From positions 62,001-126,000 of the forward strand of contig CAYQLC010000001.1 of the NCBI GenBank assembly GCA_964418325.1: 64,000 nucleotides of DNA. The letters run 5' to 3'. The DNA is from IMCC26077 sp964418325. Its GTDB lineage: Bacteria; Actinomycetota; Actinomycetes; Nanopelagicales; Nanopelagicaceae. Below are positions 10,278-18,156 of the stretch, in pieces. The position numbers and the translations under genes were made by a program. The notes under the pieces are model-generated. The model had not been told where the DNA came from. It did not search any database and saw nothing but the letters and a program-made list of their open reading frames with translations. The number at the start of each line of letters is the position of its first letter. Within the stretch, counting starts at the first letter, position 1.

Positions 10278-10763
10278 TTAAGTGCCACAAGCTAGGGAAA
10301 CGTCATGTTGCGATCTGGCTTTGAGGGTTTGATGACTCCGCCCCATTATTCGGATTCGTGCAGAAATAACGCCAAAATATTTGGTAGACCTTTGGTTCTT
10401 GCAAAAACGGTAGGTATCTTTAAATTCGATGATCTCAGCTGGCAGCATTACTCGCTGTATCGAAAGTTCTTTTTTTGCGACGCTATAAATTCGCATAAAG
10501 CTACCTTTTTTGAAAATCTCTACCGTGAGAAAGAGATTGTCTGTAGTTACATTGCATGTCGACTGAGCATTCACTTTGACAGCGGGTTGCCCACTACTTT
10601 CAACAATATATGTTGAGATATGGGCGTCACCAATAGTCACAAAACAATTGGTTTGAGGCGGGGTGACTCGTGTACTCCCAGCTGCCAGATCAGGCATGGT
10701 CGTCGCCAAAATGAGAGCAACCAAAACTACGGAGGGTGATTTTCTGCGGGTAGGATTAAGCAT
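10278..10763 (-). CDS. Hypothetical secreted protein
   Basis: 161 residues. The N-terminus is a plausible signal peptide: basic NPTRRK, then a hydrophobic VVLVALILATTM, ending near DLAAG. The mature part has four cysteines (about residues 40, 69, 121, 159) that could form two disulfides, as in a small exported beta-rich domain. No family recognised. No Shine-Dalgarno sequence is visible before ATG 10763. The next gene follows closely or overlaps, so the two may be one unit. A shorter frame on the opposite strand (10305-10616) covers the same DNA but has no signal sequence or context, and is judged a shadow. Confidence 0.5.
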   Translation of the reverse strand: MLNPTRRKSPSVVLVALILATTMPDLAAGSTRVTPPQTNCFVTIGDAHISTYIVESSGQPAVKVNAQSTCNVTTDNLFLTVEIFKKGSFMRIYSVAKKELSIQRVMLPAEIIEFKDTYRFCKNQRSTKYFGVISARIRIMGRSHQTLKARSQHDVSLACGT

Positions 10764-10839
10764 GGCCGGAGGATGCCTGGCTTCACTGGTGCCTTCCGAA
10801 AACCTTCCCCAGTCATCCTTTTGGAGGAGCCACGTTCGG

Positions 10840-10869
10840 TTGGCGGGCTAAGTTACTGGCGGGTAATAT
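10840..10869 (+). promoter_or_regulatory. Promoter of acyl-CoA dehydrogenase gene, leaderless
   Basis: TTGGCG (10840-10845) and TAATAT (10864-10869) are 18 bases apart. The ATG follows 6 bases after the -10 box and no ribosome site lies between, so the transcript should begin at or next to the start codon. Confidence 0.6.
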
Positions 10870-10875
10870 CGGGCT

Positions 10876-12705
10876 ATGACCCACTACATAGCCAACCTCC
10901 GCGATATCGAATTTACCCTCTTCGACCTGCTCAAGCGGGATGAAATATTGGAGAAGGGTCCGTTCGCCGAAGTCGACCGCGCTACTGCGATGGGCATGCT
11001 CGAGGAGATGAAGCGTTTATCGGAAGTGGACCTCGCTGCCTCATTTGTTGAAAGCGATCGCCTTGGCGTTGATTTCAATCCAGCAACAGGTGACGCCAAA
11101 CTTCCAGAATCTTTCAAGAAGTCCTACCGCGCTTATATGGATGGCGAATGGTGGCGTATCGATGCGCCAGCAGATCTGGGTGGCACCGTCATCCCCCCTT
11201 CGATTCGATGGGCGATGGCAGAAATGGTTCTTGGGTCCAATCCATCTATTCATATATATGCATCCGGCACTGCATTCGCACATGTTGCATACATGTTAGG
11301 TACTGAGCGCGATAAGAATCTTGCTCGACTCATGATTGAACGCGAGTGGGGCGCAACAATGATGCTCACTGAACCTGATGCCGGTAGCGATGTCGGCGCG
11401 GGACGTACCAAAGCTGTCGACCAAGGTGATGGCACCTGGCACATCACAGGCACCAAGCGCTTTATCACTTCGGGTGATAGCGACTTAACTGAAAACATCA
11501 TTCATTATGTTCTTGCCCGACGTGAAGGTGGCGGCCCAGGAACTAAAGGACTCTCACTCTTCCTTATTCCTAAATTCCATTTTGATCCTAAGACTGGAGA
11601 ACTTGGCAAACGCAATGGTGTCTATGTCACCAAAATCGAACATAAGATGGGGCTCAATGTCTCATCAACGTGCGAAATGAATCTTGGTGAGAAGGAACCT
11701 GCTGTGGGTTACTTGCTTGGTGACGTTCATGAAGGTATTGCACAGATGTTCAAAGTTATTGAATATGCACGCATGATGGTTGGCACCAAAGCAATTGCTA
11801 CCTTGAGCGCCGGCTACTTGCAGGCCCTTGCCTATGCGAAAACCCGGGTACAAGGCCCTGATTTAACGAAGGCAGCCGATAAGGCAAGCCCGCGCGTCAC
11901 GATTATTAACCATCCAGATGTGCGCCGTTCGTTGATGGTGCAAAAGTCGTACGCAGAAGCGATGCGCGCGCTGGTGCTCTACACCGCATCTATTCAAGAT
12001 GAAATCGTCATCAAACAAGCATCGGGCGAAGATGCTGCGAAACTCGCCGAACTCGAGGCTCTCAATGATCTCTTACTCCCTATCGTCAAGGGCTACGGCA
12101 GTGAGAGATCATGGACCTTACTTGGAACTGAATCACTCCAAACATTTGGTGGATCTGGCTTCACCCAAGATTGGCCACTCGAGCAATATGTGCGTGATGC
12201 AAAAATTGATACTCTCTATGAAGGAACCACCGCAATCCAGGGCCTTGATTTCTTCTTCCGCAAAATCGTCAAAGATGGTGGTAAAGCCATCCGCAAAATC
12301 GGTAAAGAGATCGGTGCGGTAGCAGCATCTGGTGGTACCCATGCCGAACTCAAAGCCCAACTTGGCGCTGCGCTCAATGAAGTGAATACATCAATTGGCG
12401 CCATGGTCGGGGTAGCTATGGCCTCACAAGAAGAGCCAAAAGAGATCTACAAAGTTGGTCTCAACACCAGCCGATTGCTGATGAATGTTGGTGACATCAT
12501 CTGCGCCTGGTTGCTCATTCGCCAAGCTGATGTCGCTGCTGAAAAATTGGCAACCGCCAGCGAGAAAGATAAGCCGTTTTACCAAGGCAAGATTGCAGCA
12601 GCAAAATTCTTCGTAGAAAACGTGCTGCCACATATTGCAGTTGATCGTGCAATCATCGAAAAGACCGACAACTCAGTGATGGATCTTCCAGAAAACGCTT
12701 TCTAG
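10876..12705 (+). CDS. Acyl-CoA dehydrogenase (FadE5-like, with C-terminal extension)
   Basis: 609 residues, matching the longer acyl-CoA dehydrogenase class that includes mycobacterial FadE5 (about 611). It removes two hydrogens from acyl-CoA using FAD, the first step of beta-oxidation. Visible motifs: the FAD/substrate signature MLTEPDAGSDVG at 163-174, the ITGTKRFITSGD strand after it, and the C-terminal catalytic-base motif LYEGTTAIQG with Glu449. The last 150 residues form the extra helical domain typical of this class. It stands alone after a leaderless promoter; the DMT transporter begins 12 bases downstream with its own -10 box. Substrate chain length cannot be read from sequence. Confidence 0.92.
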   Translation: MTHYIANLRDIEFTLFDLLKRDEILEKGPFAEVDRATAMGMLEEMKRLSEVDLAASFVESDRLGVDFNPATGDAKLPESFKKSYRAYMDGEWWRIDAPADLGGTVIPPSIRWAMAEMVLGSNPSIHIYASGTAFAHVAYMLGTERDKNLARLMIEREWGATMMLTEPDAGSDVGAGRTKAVDQGDGTWHITGTKRFITSGDSDLTENIIHYVLARREGGGPGTKGLSLFLIPKFHFDPKTGELGKRNGVYVTKIEHKMGLNVSSTCEMNLGEKEPAVGYLLGDVHEGIAQMFKVIEYARMMVGTKAIATLSAGYLQALAYAKTRVQGPDLTKAADKASPRVTIINHPDVRRSLMVQKSYAEAMRALVLYTASIQDEIVIKQASGEDAAKLAELEALNDLLLPIVKGYGSERSWTLLGTESLQTFGGSGFTQDWPLEQYVRDAKIDTLYEGTTAIQGLDFFFRKIVKDGGKAIRKIGKEIGAVAASGGTHAELKAQLGAALNEVNTSIGAMVGVAMASQEEPKEIYKVGLNTSRLLMNVGDIICAWLLIRQADVAAEKLATASEKDKPFYQGKIAAAKFFVENVLPHIAVDRAIIEKTDNSVMDLPENAF

Positions 12706-12711
12706 TACACT
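12706..12711 (+). promoter_or_regulatory. -10 box of the DMT transporter gene
   Basis: TACACT, just past the upstream stop codon, lies 6 bases before GTG 12718. There is no ribosome site, so a leaderless start is likely. Confidence 0.45.
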
Positions 12712-12717
12712 CACCCG

Positions 12718-13638
12718 GTGCGCAGATACACCGGTGAGATCCTTGTTATCTCGAGCGCTTTCTTCTTCGCGACCACTGGCGTCATGGCTAAACTCATCAT
12801 CGCTGGTGGTATTAGCCCCGTACGTCTGACTCAAATTCGAGTAACCGGCGTATTTTTAGCGCTTCTCCTCTTCCTATTTCTGACCAACCGAGAGGCGCTC
12901 CGGGTTACCCGAAAGGAGTTACCCAACCTCATCTTGATGGGCATTATCGGGATTGCTGGGGTGCAAGCCTTCTATTTCTTTGCCGTTACTCGGATGCCGG
13001 TGAGTATTACGTTGGTTATCGAATTTACCGCTCCAATCTGGATTGCAATCTTCATTCGCTTCTTCCGTCACCAAATCGTCAAACCGATGATGTGGTGGGG
13101 TATTGGAACTGCTCTTGCCGGACTCTTACTCGTTACTGAGATTTGGAGTGGACTCAAGCTCGATGGCCTCGGAGTTCTTGCAGCGTTCATCGATGCGCTC
13201 TGTCTTGCCTACTACTTCCTTCGACTCGAAGCCACTGTGAAGACTCGGAACGGCTTAAGTCTGTTGGTTTATGTCTTTGGCTTTGCCACGCTTGCACTAG
13301 CAATAGTCCAACCACCCTGGACTTTTCCCACCGAAATCTTCACCGCGCAACTTTCCCTTGAGGAGTTGAGCCCGGGAAATTTCATTACTGGATGGCATTT
13401 GATTGCAATCTTGATAATTTTTGGATCCATTACTCCATATATATTCATCACCTATGGCGTAAAGAGCATTCCAGCATCGCAGGCGAGTGTGATTGCAATG
13501 CTCGAGCCAGTTATTGCTGGTGGAATTGCTTGGTTAGTTTTAAGTGAAGCGCTAACACCACTTCAGATTGTTGGTGGAGCAACGGTATTAGTGGGAATTT
13601 ATCTCACCGAACGTGCACGACAAGGAGCACATCAATAA
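12718..13638 (+). CDS. EamA/DMT family transporter
   Basis: 306 residues from a GTG start, with about ten hydrophobic helices arranged as two EamA repeats. The first starts at 'YTGEILVISSAFFFATTGVMAK'-like sequence; the second begins around residue 150. The C-terminal repeat ends in the typical 'SVIAMLEPVIAGGIAWLVLSE..' segment. Drug/metabolite transporters usually export amino acids, metabolites or drugs; the substrate is not predictable. The gene converges on dnaB with only three bases between the stops, leaving no room for a terminator. Confidence 0.88.
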   Translation: MRRYTGEILVISSAFFFATTGVMAKLIIAGGISPVRLTQIRVTGVFLALLLFLFLTNREALRVTRKELPNLILMGIIGIAGVQAFYFFAVTRMPVSITLVIEFTAPIWIAIFIRFFRHQIVKPMMWWGIGTALAGLLLVTEIWSGLKLDGLGVLAAFIDALCLAYYFLRLEATVKTRNGLSLLVYVFGFATLALAIVQPPWTFPTEIFTAQLSLEELSPGNFITGWHLIAILIIFGSITPYIFITYGVKSIPASQASVIAMLEPVIAGGIAWLVLSEALTPLQIVGGATVLVGIYLTERARQGAHQ

Positions 13639-13641
13639 CTT

Positions 13642-14997
13642 CTACAGTTGTTGAGCCATATCAACAAAGCGCGAGAAGTGGCCCTGGAAGGCAACCGTCA
13701 CTGTTTTCGTTGGACCATTACGGTGTTTAGCGACAATGAGATCTGCCTCGCCTTGACGAGGAGAATCGCGCTCATAGACATCTTCACGATGGAGCAAGAT
13801 GACCATGTCAGCATCCTGTTCGATAGAACCAGACTCACGAAGATCGGAGAGCATTGGTCGTTTATCAGAGCGTTGCTCCGGAGATCGGTTGAGCTGCGAG
13901 ATAGCTACGACAGGGCAATCGAGCTCCTTCGCAAGAAGTTTTAATTGGCGGGAGAATTCGGAAACCTCTTGTTGACGATTCTCTACGCGTTTTCCACTTG
14001 TCATCAACTGTAGGTAGTCGATGATGACCAATTTGAGGTTATGGCGCTGCTTGAGGCGGCGGGCTTTTGCGCGAATTTCCATAATGTTGAGGTTAGGAGA
14101 ATCATCGATAAAAAGTGGCGCATTGGAGATATCGCCTACGCGACGGGCAAGGCGAGTCCATTCATCATCGCTCAGATTTCCTGAACGCATATTCTGAAGG
14201 GGGACTCGAGCTTCAGCAGAGAGCATACGCATAGTGATCTCGCTCTTACCCATTTCTAGCGAGAAAATAACCGAGGTGAGGCCATGTTTGATTGAAGCAT
14301 TCCGCGCCAAATCCAAACCAAGGGTGGACTTACCGATAGCAGGACGAGCAGCAAGAACGACCATATTTCCAGGATGAAGCCCATTGGTTAATTCATCAAG
14401 ATCCTTAAACCCCGTTGGCACTCCGGTGAGCTGCCCATCGCGCGCACCAATTGCCTCAATCTCATCGAGTGTTCCCGGAAGAAGCGTATTGAGTTGCTGA
14501 TAATCCTCGCTTACACGCCGTTCAGTTACCGCGTAAACCTCCGCTTGAGCAACATCGACAGCATCGTCGACATCGCCCTCGCTCGCATAACCAATCTGCA
14601 CAATCTTTGTTCCCGCTTCAACGAGGCGGCGGAGTATTGCGCGTTCGCGGACAATCTTTCCGTAATAGCCCGCATTGGCCGCAGTAGGCACTGATGCGAT
14701 GAGAGTGTGCAAGTAGGGAGCGCCACCCACTCGCGTGAGATCACCATTACGAGTTAATTCAGCTGAGACCGTGACTGCATCGACAGGTTCGCCTCGGCCA
14801 TAGAGATCAAGAATCGTCTCGAAGATTGTTTGATGAGCAGGGCGATAGAAATCATTTCCTCGAAGTGTTTCGACCACATCAGCAATCGCATCTTTGCTCA
14901 GCAACATTCCACCGAGAACGCCCTGCTCGGCTACCGTGTCATTAGGCGGAACTCGTTCAAAACCATCGCCACGTTGCGGAAGTTCAGCAACAGACAT
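13642..14997 (-). CDS. dnaB: Replicative DNA helicase DnaB
   Basis: 451 residues from ATG 14997, which has GAGGAGG at the right distance; an upstream in-frame start at 15027 lacks one. The hexameric helicase unwinds the replication fork. The N-terminal DnaB domain (about 10-110) binds primase. The RecA-like C-terminal domain has Walker A in ARPAIGKST (about 213-221), Walker B in LVIIDYLQLM, and the conserved SQLNR and ESGSIEQDADMV motifs. No intein is present, unlike some mycobacterial DnaB proteins. It is the last gene of the rpsF-ssb-rpsR-rplI block in the same direction, but separated from rplI by 308 bases. Confidence 0.97.
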   Translation of the reverse strand: MSVAELPQRGDGFERVPPNDTVAEQGVLGGMLLSKDAIADVVETLRGNDFYRPAHQTIFETILDLYGRGEPVDAVTVSAELTRNGDLTRVGGAPYLHTLIASVPTAANAGYYGKIVRERAILRRLVEAGTKIVQIGYASEGDVDDAVDVAQAEVYAVTERRVSEDYQQLNTLLPGTLDEIEAIGARDGQLTGVPTGFKDLDELTNGLHPGNMVVLAARPAIGKSTLGLDLARNASIKHGLTSVIFSLEMGKSEITMRMLSAEARVPLQNMRSGNLSDDEWTRLARRVGDISNAPLFIDDSPNLNIMEIRAKARRLKQRHNLKLVIIDYLQLMTSGKRVENRQQEVSEFSRQLKLLAKELDCPVVAISQLNRSPEQRSDKRPMLSDLRESGSIEQDADMVILLHREDVYERDSPRQGEADLIVAKHRNGPTKTVTVAFQGHFSRFVDMAQQL

Positions 14998-15305
14998 AGA
15001 GCACCTCCTCGAAGATGGCCAGAACACTCATCTACTGAGCGCGACTATAGAAGCACCCGGTGACAAGAGTGATGAGGGTGTGGGTCTGGGTGTTAGAGGT
15101 GGTGTGGGAAAGGGCCAGACAACTGTTGATGGCCTGTGGATGAACTGGGGAGAAGTGCCCACCTCTCCAGGATTACCTGCAGAAATAGTGGCCAACGCCT
15201 GTGGAGAGAGAAAAAAATGGCCATCTCACCAGATGGACAGGAGCAGGCTAGATAAGCAAGTGGCCCCCGAGAATTCTCGAGGGCCACTTACAGAGCACTA
15301 ACAAT
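14998..15305. other. Gene-free stretch between rplI and dnaB
   Basis: It holds the dnaB ribosome site (GAGGAGG near 15003-15009) and a long hairpin close to rplI (15258-15289). No other clear element was seen. Reading frames here (for example 15093-15287 minus) are of low quality and have no start signal. The dnaB promoter must lie here but I could not place it. Confidence 0.6.
15258..15289 (-). terminator. Hairpin after rplI, probable transcript end
   Basis: AAGTGGCCC-c-CGAGAA pairs with TTCTCG-a-GGGCCACTT, a near-perfect 16-base-pair stem with one mismatch, 16 bases past the rplI stop. No T-run follows on the minus strand, so it is either a terminator without U-tract or an RNA-stabilising or processing stem. 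Confidence 0.55.
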
Positions 15306-15752
15306 TTAAGCAGGAACAACTTCCACTGCAACATTTGCTGAGACATTTGAAGCGAGCGAGATCTTCACCACGTGGCGACCAAGGCTCTTAATGTGGCCAT
15401 TGGTCTTAATGCGATGGCGATCAAGTTCGATACCAGTTGCTGCCTTAACGGCGAGCGCAATATCTTTTTCGGTAACTGAACCGAAGAGACGCCCTGCGCT
15501 ACCAACTTTGGCACCCACTGTGATGCCTGCACCTTCAAGTGCAGATTTAATTTCGCGAGCATGCTCAACATCGCGAATCTCACGAGCCTTTCGTGCGCGA
15601 CGGATTGAGGTGATCTGCTTCTCTCCTCCGAGCGACCAGGCGATTGCCTTGCCGCGAGGAATGAGGAAATTCCGTCCAAATCCATCTTTCACAGTAACGA
15701 CATCCCCTGGATGTCCAAGGCCTGCAACCTCTTGGGTAAGAATAAGTTTCAT
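15306..15752 (-). CDS. rplI: Large ribosomal subunit protein bL9
   Basis: 148 residues, the normal length. The N-terminal rRNA-binding domain has the bL9 signature GDVVTVKDGFGRNFLIPRGKA (about 16-36), followed by the long connecting helix rich in Arg/Lys/Glu and the C-terminal domain. GGGGGAG precedes the ATG by seven bases. Fourth gene of the rpsF-ssb-rpsR-rplI operon. Confidence 0.98.
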   Translation of the reverse strand: MKLILTQEVAGLGHPGDVVTVKDGFGRNFLIPRGKAIAWSLGGEKQITSIRRARKAREIRDVEHAREIKSALEGAGITVGAKVGSAGRLFGSVTEKDIALAVKAATGIELDRHRIKTNGHIKSLGRHVVKISLASNVSANVAVEVVPA

Positions 15753-15766
15753 AGTCTTACTCCCCC

Positions 15767-16036
15767 TTACCGAGCTGTAGATGTGTAGGGAAGCAGCGCC
15801 ATCTCACGCGCGTTCTTAATTGCTCGCGCAAGTTCGCGCTGTTGTTGAACACTTACACCGGTAATTCGACGAGAACGAATCTTGCCACGATCGGAGATAA
15901 AGCGACGGAGCAGATTTGTATCTTTGTAATCGATGTAATCAAGTTTATCGAGGGGATTTGGCTTCTTCTTAAATGGCTTGAGCTGCGCTGCAGCCTTGCC
16001 ACGAGGGGCCTTTCCCTTTTTCTCTTTGGATCCCAT
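15767..16036 (-). CDS. rpsR: Small ribosomal subunit protein bS18
   Basis: 89 residues. A Lys-rich N-terminal tail (about 1-26) precedes the bS18 core with IDYKDTNLLRRFISDRGKIRSRRITG and QQQRELARAIKNARxMALLPY. No CxxC pair is seen, so this is the zinc-free form. AAGGAG lies five bases before the ATG. It forms a complex with bS6, encoded two genes upstream. Confidence 0.98.
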   Translation of the reverse strand: MGSKEKKGKAPRGKAAAQLKPFKKKPNPLDKLDYIDYKDTNLLRRFISDRGKIRSRRITGVSVQQQRELARAIKNAREMALLPYTSTAR

Positions 16037-16067
16037 GTTTTCTCCTTATAAATATCTGATATTTGGT

Positions 16068-16553
16068 TTAGAACGGAGGTTCGTCGTTGGCGCCGACTGG
16101 TGAACCCCAAGAACCGGATGCGGCCCATGGATCGTCGTTACCACCGCTTGATGAAGCGCCAGCAGAGCCTGCGCTCGCCCCTGTTCGATTGGTCTTAGAA
16201 ACCTTGGCAGTTGCATTGCGAAGTGATGGACCGACTTCGTCGACCTCAATCTCATACACAGTGCGCTTCTCGCCCTCTTTTGTCTCGTAAGAACGTTGCT
16301 TCAAACGTCCTTGGACTATGACTCGCATTCCGCGGGTAAGTGATTCGGCTACATTCTCGGCAGCTTGTCGCCAGACATTGCATGAGAGATAGAGGGAATC
16401 TCCATCTTTCCATTCGTTCGTTGCCTTATCTAGGTAACGAGGAGTCGAGGCGATGCGAAATTTCGCAACTGCCGCGCCATTTGGTGTGAAGCGCAACTCT
16501 GGATCGTCAACAAGATTGCCGATGATGGTGATTACTGTATCTCCAGCAGCCAT
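16068..16553 (-). CDS. ssb: Single-stranded DNA-binding protein SSB
   Basis: 161 residues. OB-fold domain in about 1-110 (DTVITIIGNLVDDPELRFTP.., SLYLSCNVWRQAAENVAESL, GMRVIVQGRLKQRSYETKEGEK). A flexible Gly/Ser/Ala-rich linker follows, then the acidic tip ending DEPPF, the usual docking site for replication and repair partners (canonical DDxPF; D to E here). It lies between rpsF and rpsR, the common bacterial order. Confidence 0.97.
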   Translation of the reverse strand: MAAGDTVITIIGNLVDDPELRFTPNGAAVAKFRIASTPRYLDKATNEWKDGDSLYLSCNVWRQAAENVAESLTRGMRVIVQGRLKQRSYETKEGEKRTVYEIEVDEVGPSLRNATAKVSKTNRTGASAGSAGASSSGGNDDPWAASGSWGSPVGANDEPPF

Positions 16554-16604
16554 CTGAATACCTTCTTCTCTATCTACTCGTAGTTATTACTTATTTATAA
16601 ATTA

Positions 16605-16892
16605 TTACTTACCGGGACGGATTACTTTTGTGCGAAGCACTGCTTCGTTGAGATTGAGTTGGCGATCCAACTCTTTGACTGCTGCCGGCTCACATTTCAT
16701 ATCGACAACTGCGTAGATGCCCTCAGGCTTCTTTGCAATCTCGAATGCCATTCGGCGGCGGCCCCAAATATCAAGACGATCTACCGAACCACCAGAATCC
16801 TTGATGATTTTGAGATATGTCTCTAGTGAAGGAGCAACGGTCCGTTCCTCAAGATCTGGGTCGAGGATGACCATCATTTCGTAACGTCGCAT
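16605..16892 (-). CDS. rpsF: Small ribosomal subunit protein bS6
   Basis: 95 residues from ATG 16892, which has GAGGAGG eight bases upstream; a GTG nine bases earlier is in frame but overlaps that ribosome site region. Typical bS6 sequence: MRRYEMMVILDPDLEE, WGRRRMAFEIAKKPEGIYAVVD, and LDRQLNLNEAVLRTKVI. First gene of the operon rpsF-ssb-rpsR-rplI. Its leader contains two hairpins (16919-16937 and 16955-16972). Confidence 0.98.
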   Translation of the reverse strand: MRRYEMMVILDPDLEERTVAPSLETYLKIIKDSGGSVDRLDIWGRRRMAFEIAKKPEGIYAVVDMKCEPAAVKELDRQLNLNEAVLRTKVIRPGK

Positions 16893-16918
16893 AATCCCCA
16901 CCTCCTCTGGACTAAACG

Positions 16919-16972
16919 GCTACGGTCGTTCCGTAGCAGGAGGGTTATTGCGTAGGGCGTAATCTATCGCCC
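16919..16972 (-). promoter_or_regulatory. Structured leader upstream of rpsF
   Basis: Two hairpins lie between the rpsF ribosome site and the divergent FemX-like gene: GCTACGG-tcgtt-CCGTAGC (16919-16937, perfect 7 bp) and GGGCG-taatctat-CGCCC (16955-16972). Many bacteria control rpsF by binding of the bS6:bS18 complex to a leader hairpin, so an autoregulatory role is possible. I did not match the consensus in detail. Confidence 0.4.
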
Positions 16973-17007
16973 CCCAGCGACACGGGCGAAATCCTTGGGG
17001 AGGGCCG

Positions 17008-17013
17008 TAGGCT
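17008..17013 (+). promoter_or_regulatory. -10 box of the FemX-like gene
   Basis: TAGGCT with a 6-base gap to GTG 17020 and no ribosome site; leaderless layout. Confidence 0.4.
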
Positions 17014-17019
17014 CCACCT

Positions 17020-18144
17020 GTGGAGATTCGCCAAATATCAAGCGCGGAGCACCAGGCATTCCTTATATATAGGAGCGATCTCGACCCCTCCTTCCTCCAA
17101 TCCCCATCGTGGGGTGAGGTGAAAAAGGGGGCATGGCGCTACGAATCGATCGGTTTCTTTGAAGGCCCCGATAAGAAAGAGTTGGTCGGCGCTGCCCTCA
17201 TCCTCGCCCGCAAGGCGCCGAAGATCAATAAGTACTTCTTCTACATACCTGAAGGCCCCACACTTCCTGCTGACAAATACGAGCAAGCACTTTCACTCCT
17301 TACCGCTTACGCAAAAAGTCGTGGAGCTTTCGCACTGCGAATTGGGCCAATGATTGTTAAAGCGCGATGGGAGGCAGATCTCATTAAAAGCGCGCTCGCC
17401 GACGAGAGTGCTACATCACTCAATTCACTCAATCCATCTTTCATCAATCCAACGGCGACATCGCTCGAAGAATTATTGATTGCGCAAGGATTCACAGCTA
17501 GTAATAATGATCCTGATGGATTTGGCGCTGGCCAACCAAGATTCCTCTACCAACTCCCCATCAAAGATAAATCTCGTGATCAATTACTTAGCGGATTTAA
17601 CCAACTCTGGCGCAGAAATATAAAAAAGAGTGAGAGCGAAGGTGTTCGAGTTCGCATAGGAAGCCGGGAAGACCTTTCAGACTTTCATGCAATTTATCTT
17701 GAGACTGCTGCTCGAGATAAATTCACGCCACGTCCGCTCTCGTATTTTCATCAAATGTGGGATGCATTTAATCAGGATAGTGCAGAACCCGAACTCGTAT
17801 TATTCATTGCAGAGTGGAATGGAAATATTGTTGCTGCTTCAATTTACATCGAATTAGGATTTCACTCTTGGTATCTCTATGGTGCATCCAGTACTACTGG
17901 ACGCGAAGCGCGACCCAGTAATGCAATTCAATGGGCGATGATGGAGCGTTCTCTTCAGAAAGGCGCACATATCTACGATTTGCGCGGAATCACAGCGACG
18001 CTTGATAAGGCAGACCCTCATGTCGGCCTACTCCAATTTAAAGTTGGCGTTGGTGGTCGAGCCGTTGAAGTGATGGGTGAGTGGGATTACGCGATCAATC
18101 CCCTCTTATACATAGCCTTTCGTGCATATCTGAATAGACGGTGA
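17020..18144 (+). CDS. FemX/FemAB-family peptidoglycan bridge aminoacyltransferase
   Basis: 374 residues, typical for FemABX proteins: two GNAT-like domains that transfer an amino acid from aminoacyl-tRNA to the peptidoglycan precursor side chain. Family features seen: the N-terminal 'FLQSPSWGEVKKG' segment, 'WRRNIKKSESEGVRVRIG' in the middle, 'PLSYFHQMWD', and the C-terminal 'YDLRGI' loop followed by 'LLQFKVGVGGRAVEVMGEWDY'. The GTG start is set by the -10 box 6 bases upstream. The Alr-like gene follows after 12 bases, so the two likely act together on the interpeptide bridge. Which amino acid is added is not known. Confidence 0.9.
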   Translation: MEIRQISSAEHQAFLIYRSDLDPSFLQSPSWGEVKKGAWRYESIGFFEGPDKKELVGAALILARKAPKINKYFFYIPEGPTLPADKYEQALSLLTAYAKSRGAFALRIGPMIVKARWEADLIKSALADESATSLNSLNPSFINPTATSLEELLIAQGFTASNNDPDGFGAGQPRFLYQLPIKDKSRDQLLSGFNQLWRRNIKKSESEGVRVRIGSREDLSDFHAIYLETAARDKFTPRPLSYFHQMWDAFNQDSAEPELVLFIAEWNGNIVAASIYIELGFHSWYLYGASSTTGREARPSNAIQWAMMERSLQKGAHIYDLRGITATLDKADPHVGLLQFKVGVGGRAVEVMGEWDYAINPLLYIAFRAYLNRR

Positions 18145-18156
18145 GAAGATAGCGCT

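Noticed and set aside
10305..10616. Plus-strand 103-codon frame
   Set aside because: It lies opposite the secreted hypothetical protein, has no recognisable domain and no ribosome site; the minus-strand frame has a signal peptide.
15093..15287. Minus-strand 64-codon frame between rplI and dnaB
   Set aside because: It runs through the long hairpin arm, has odd composition and no start signal.
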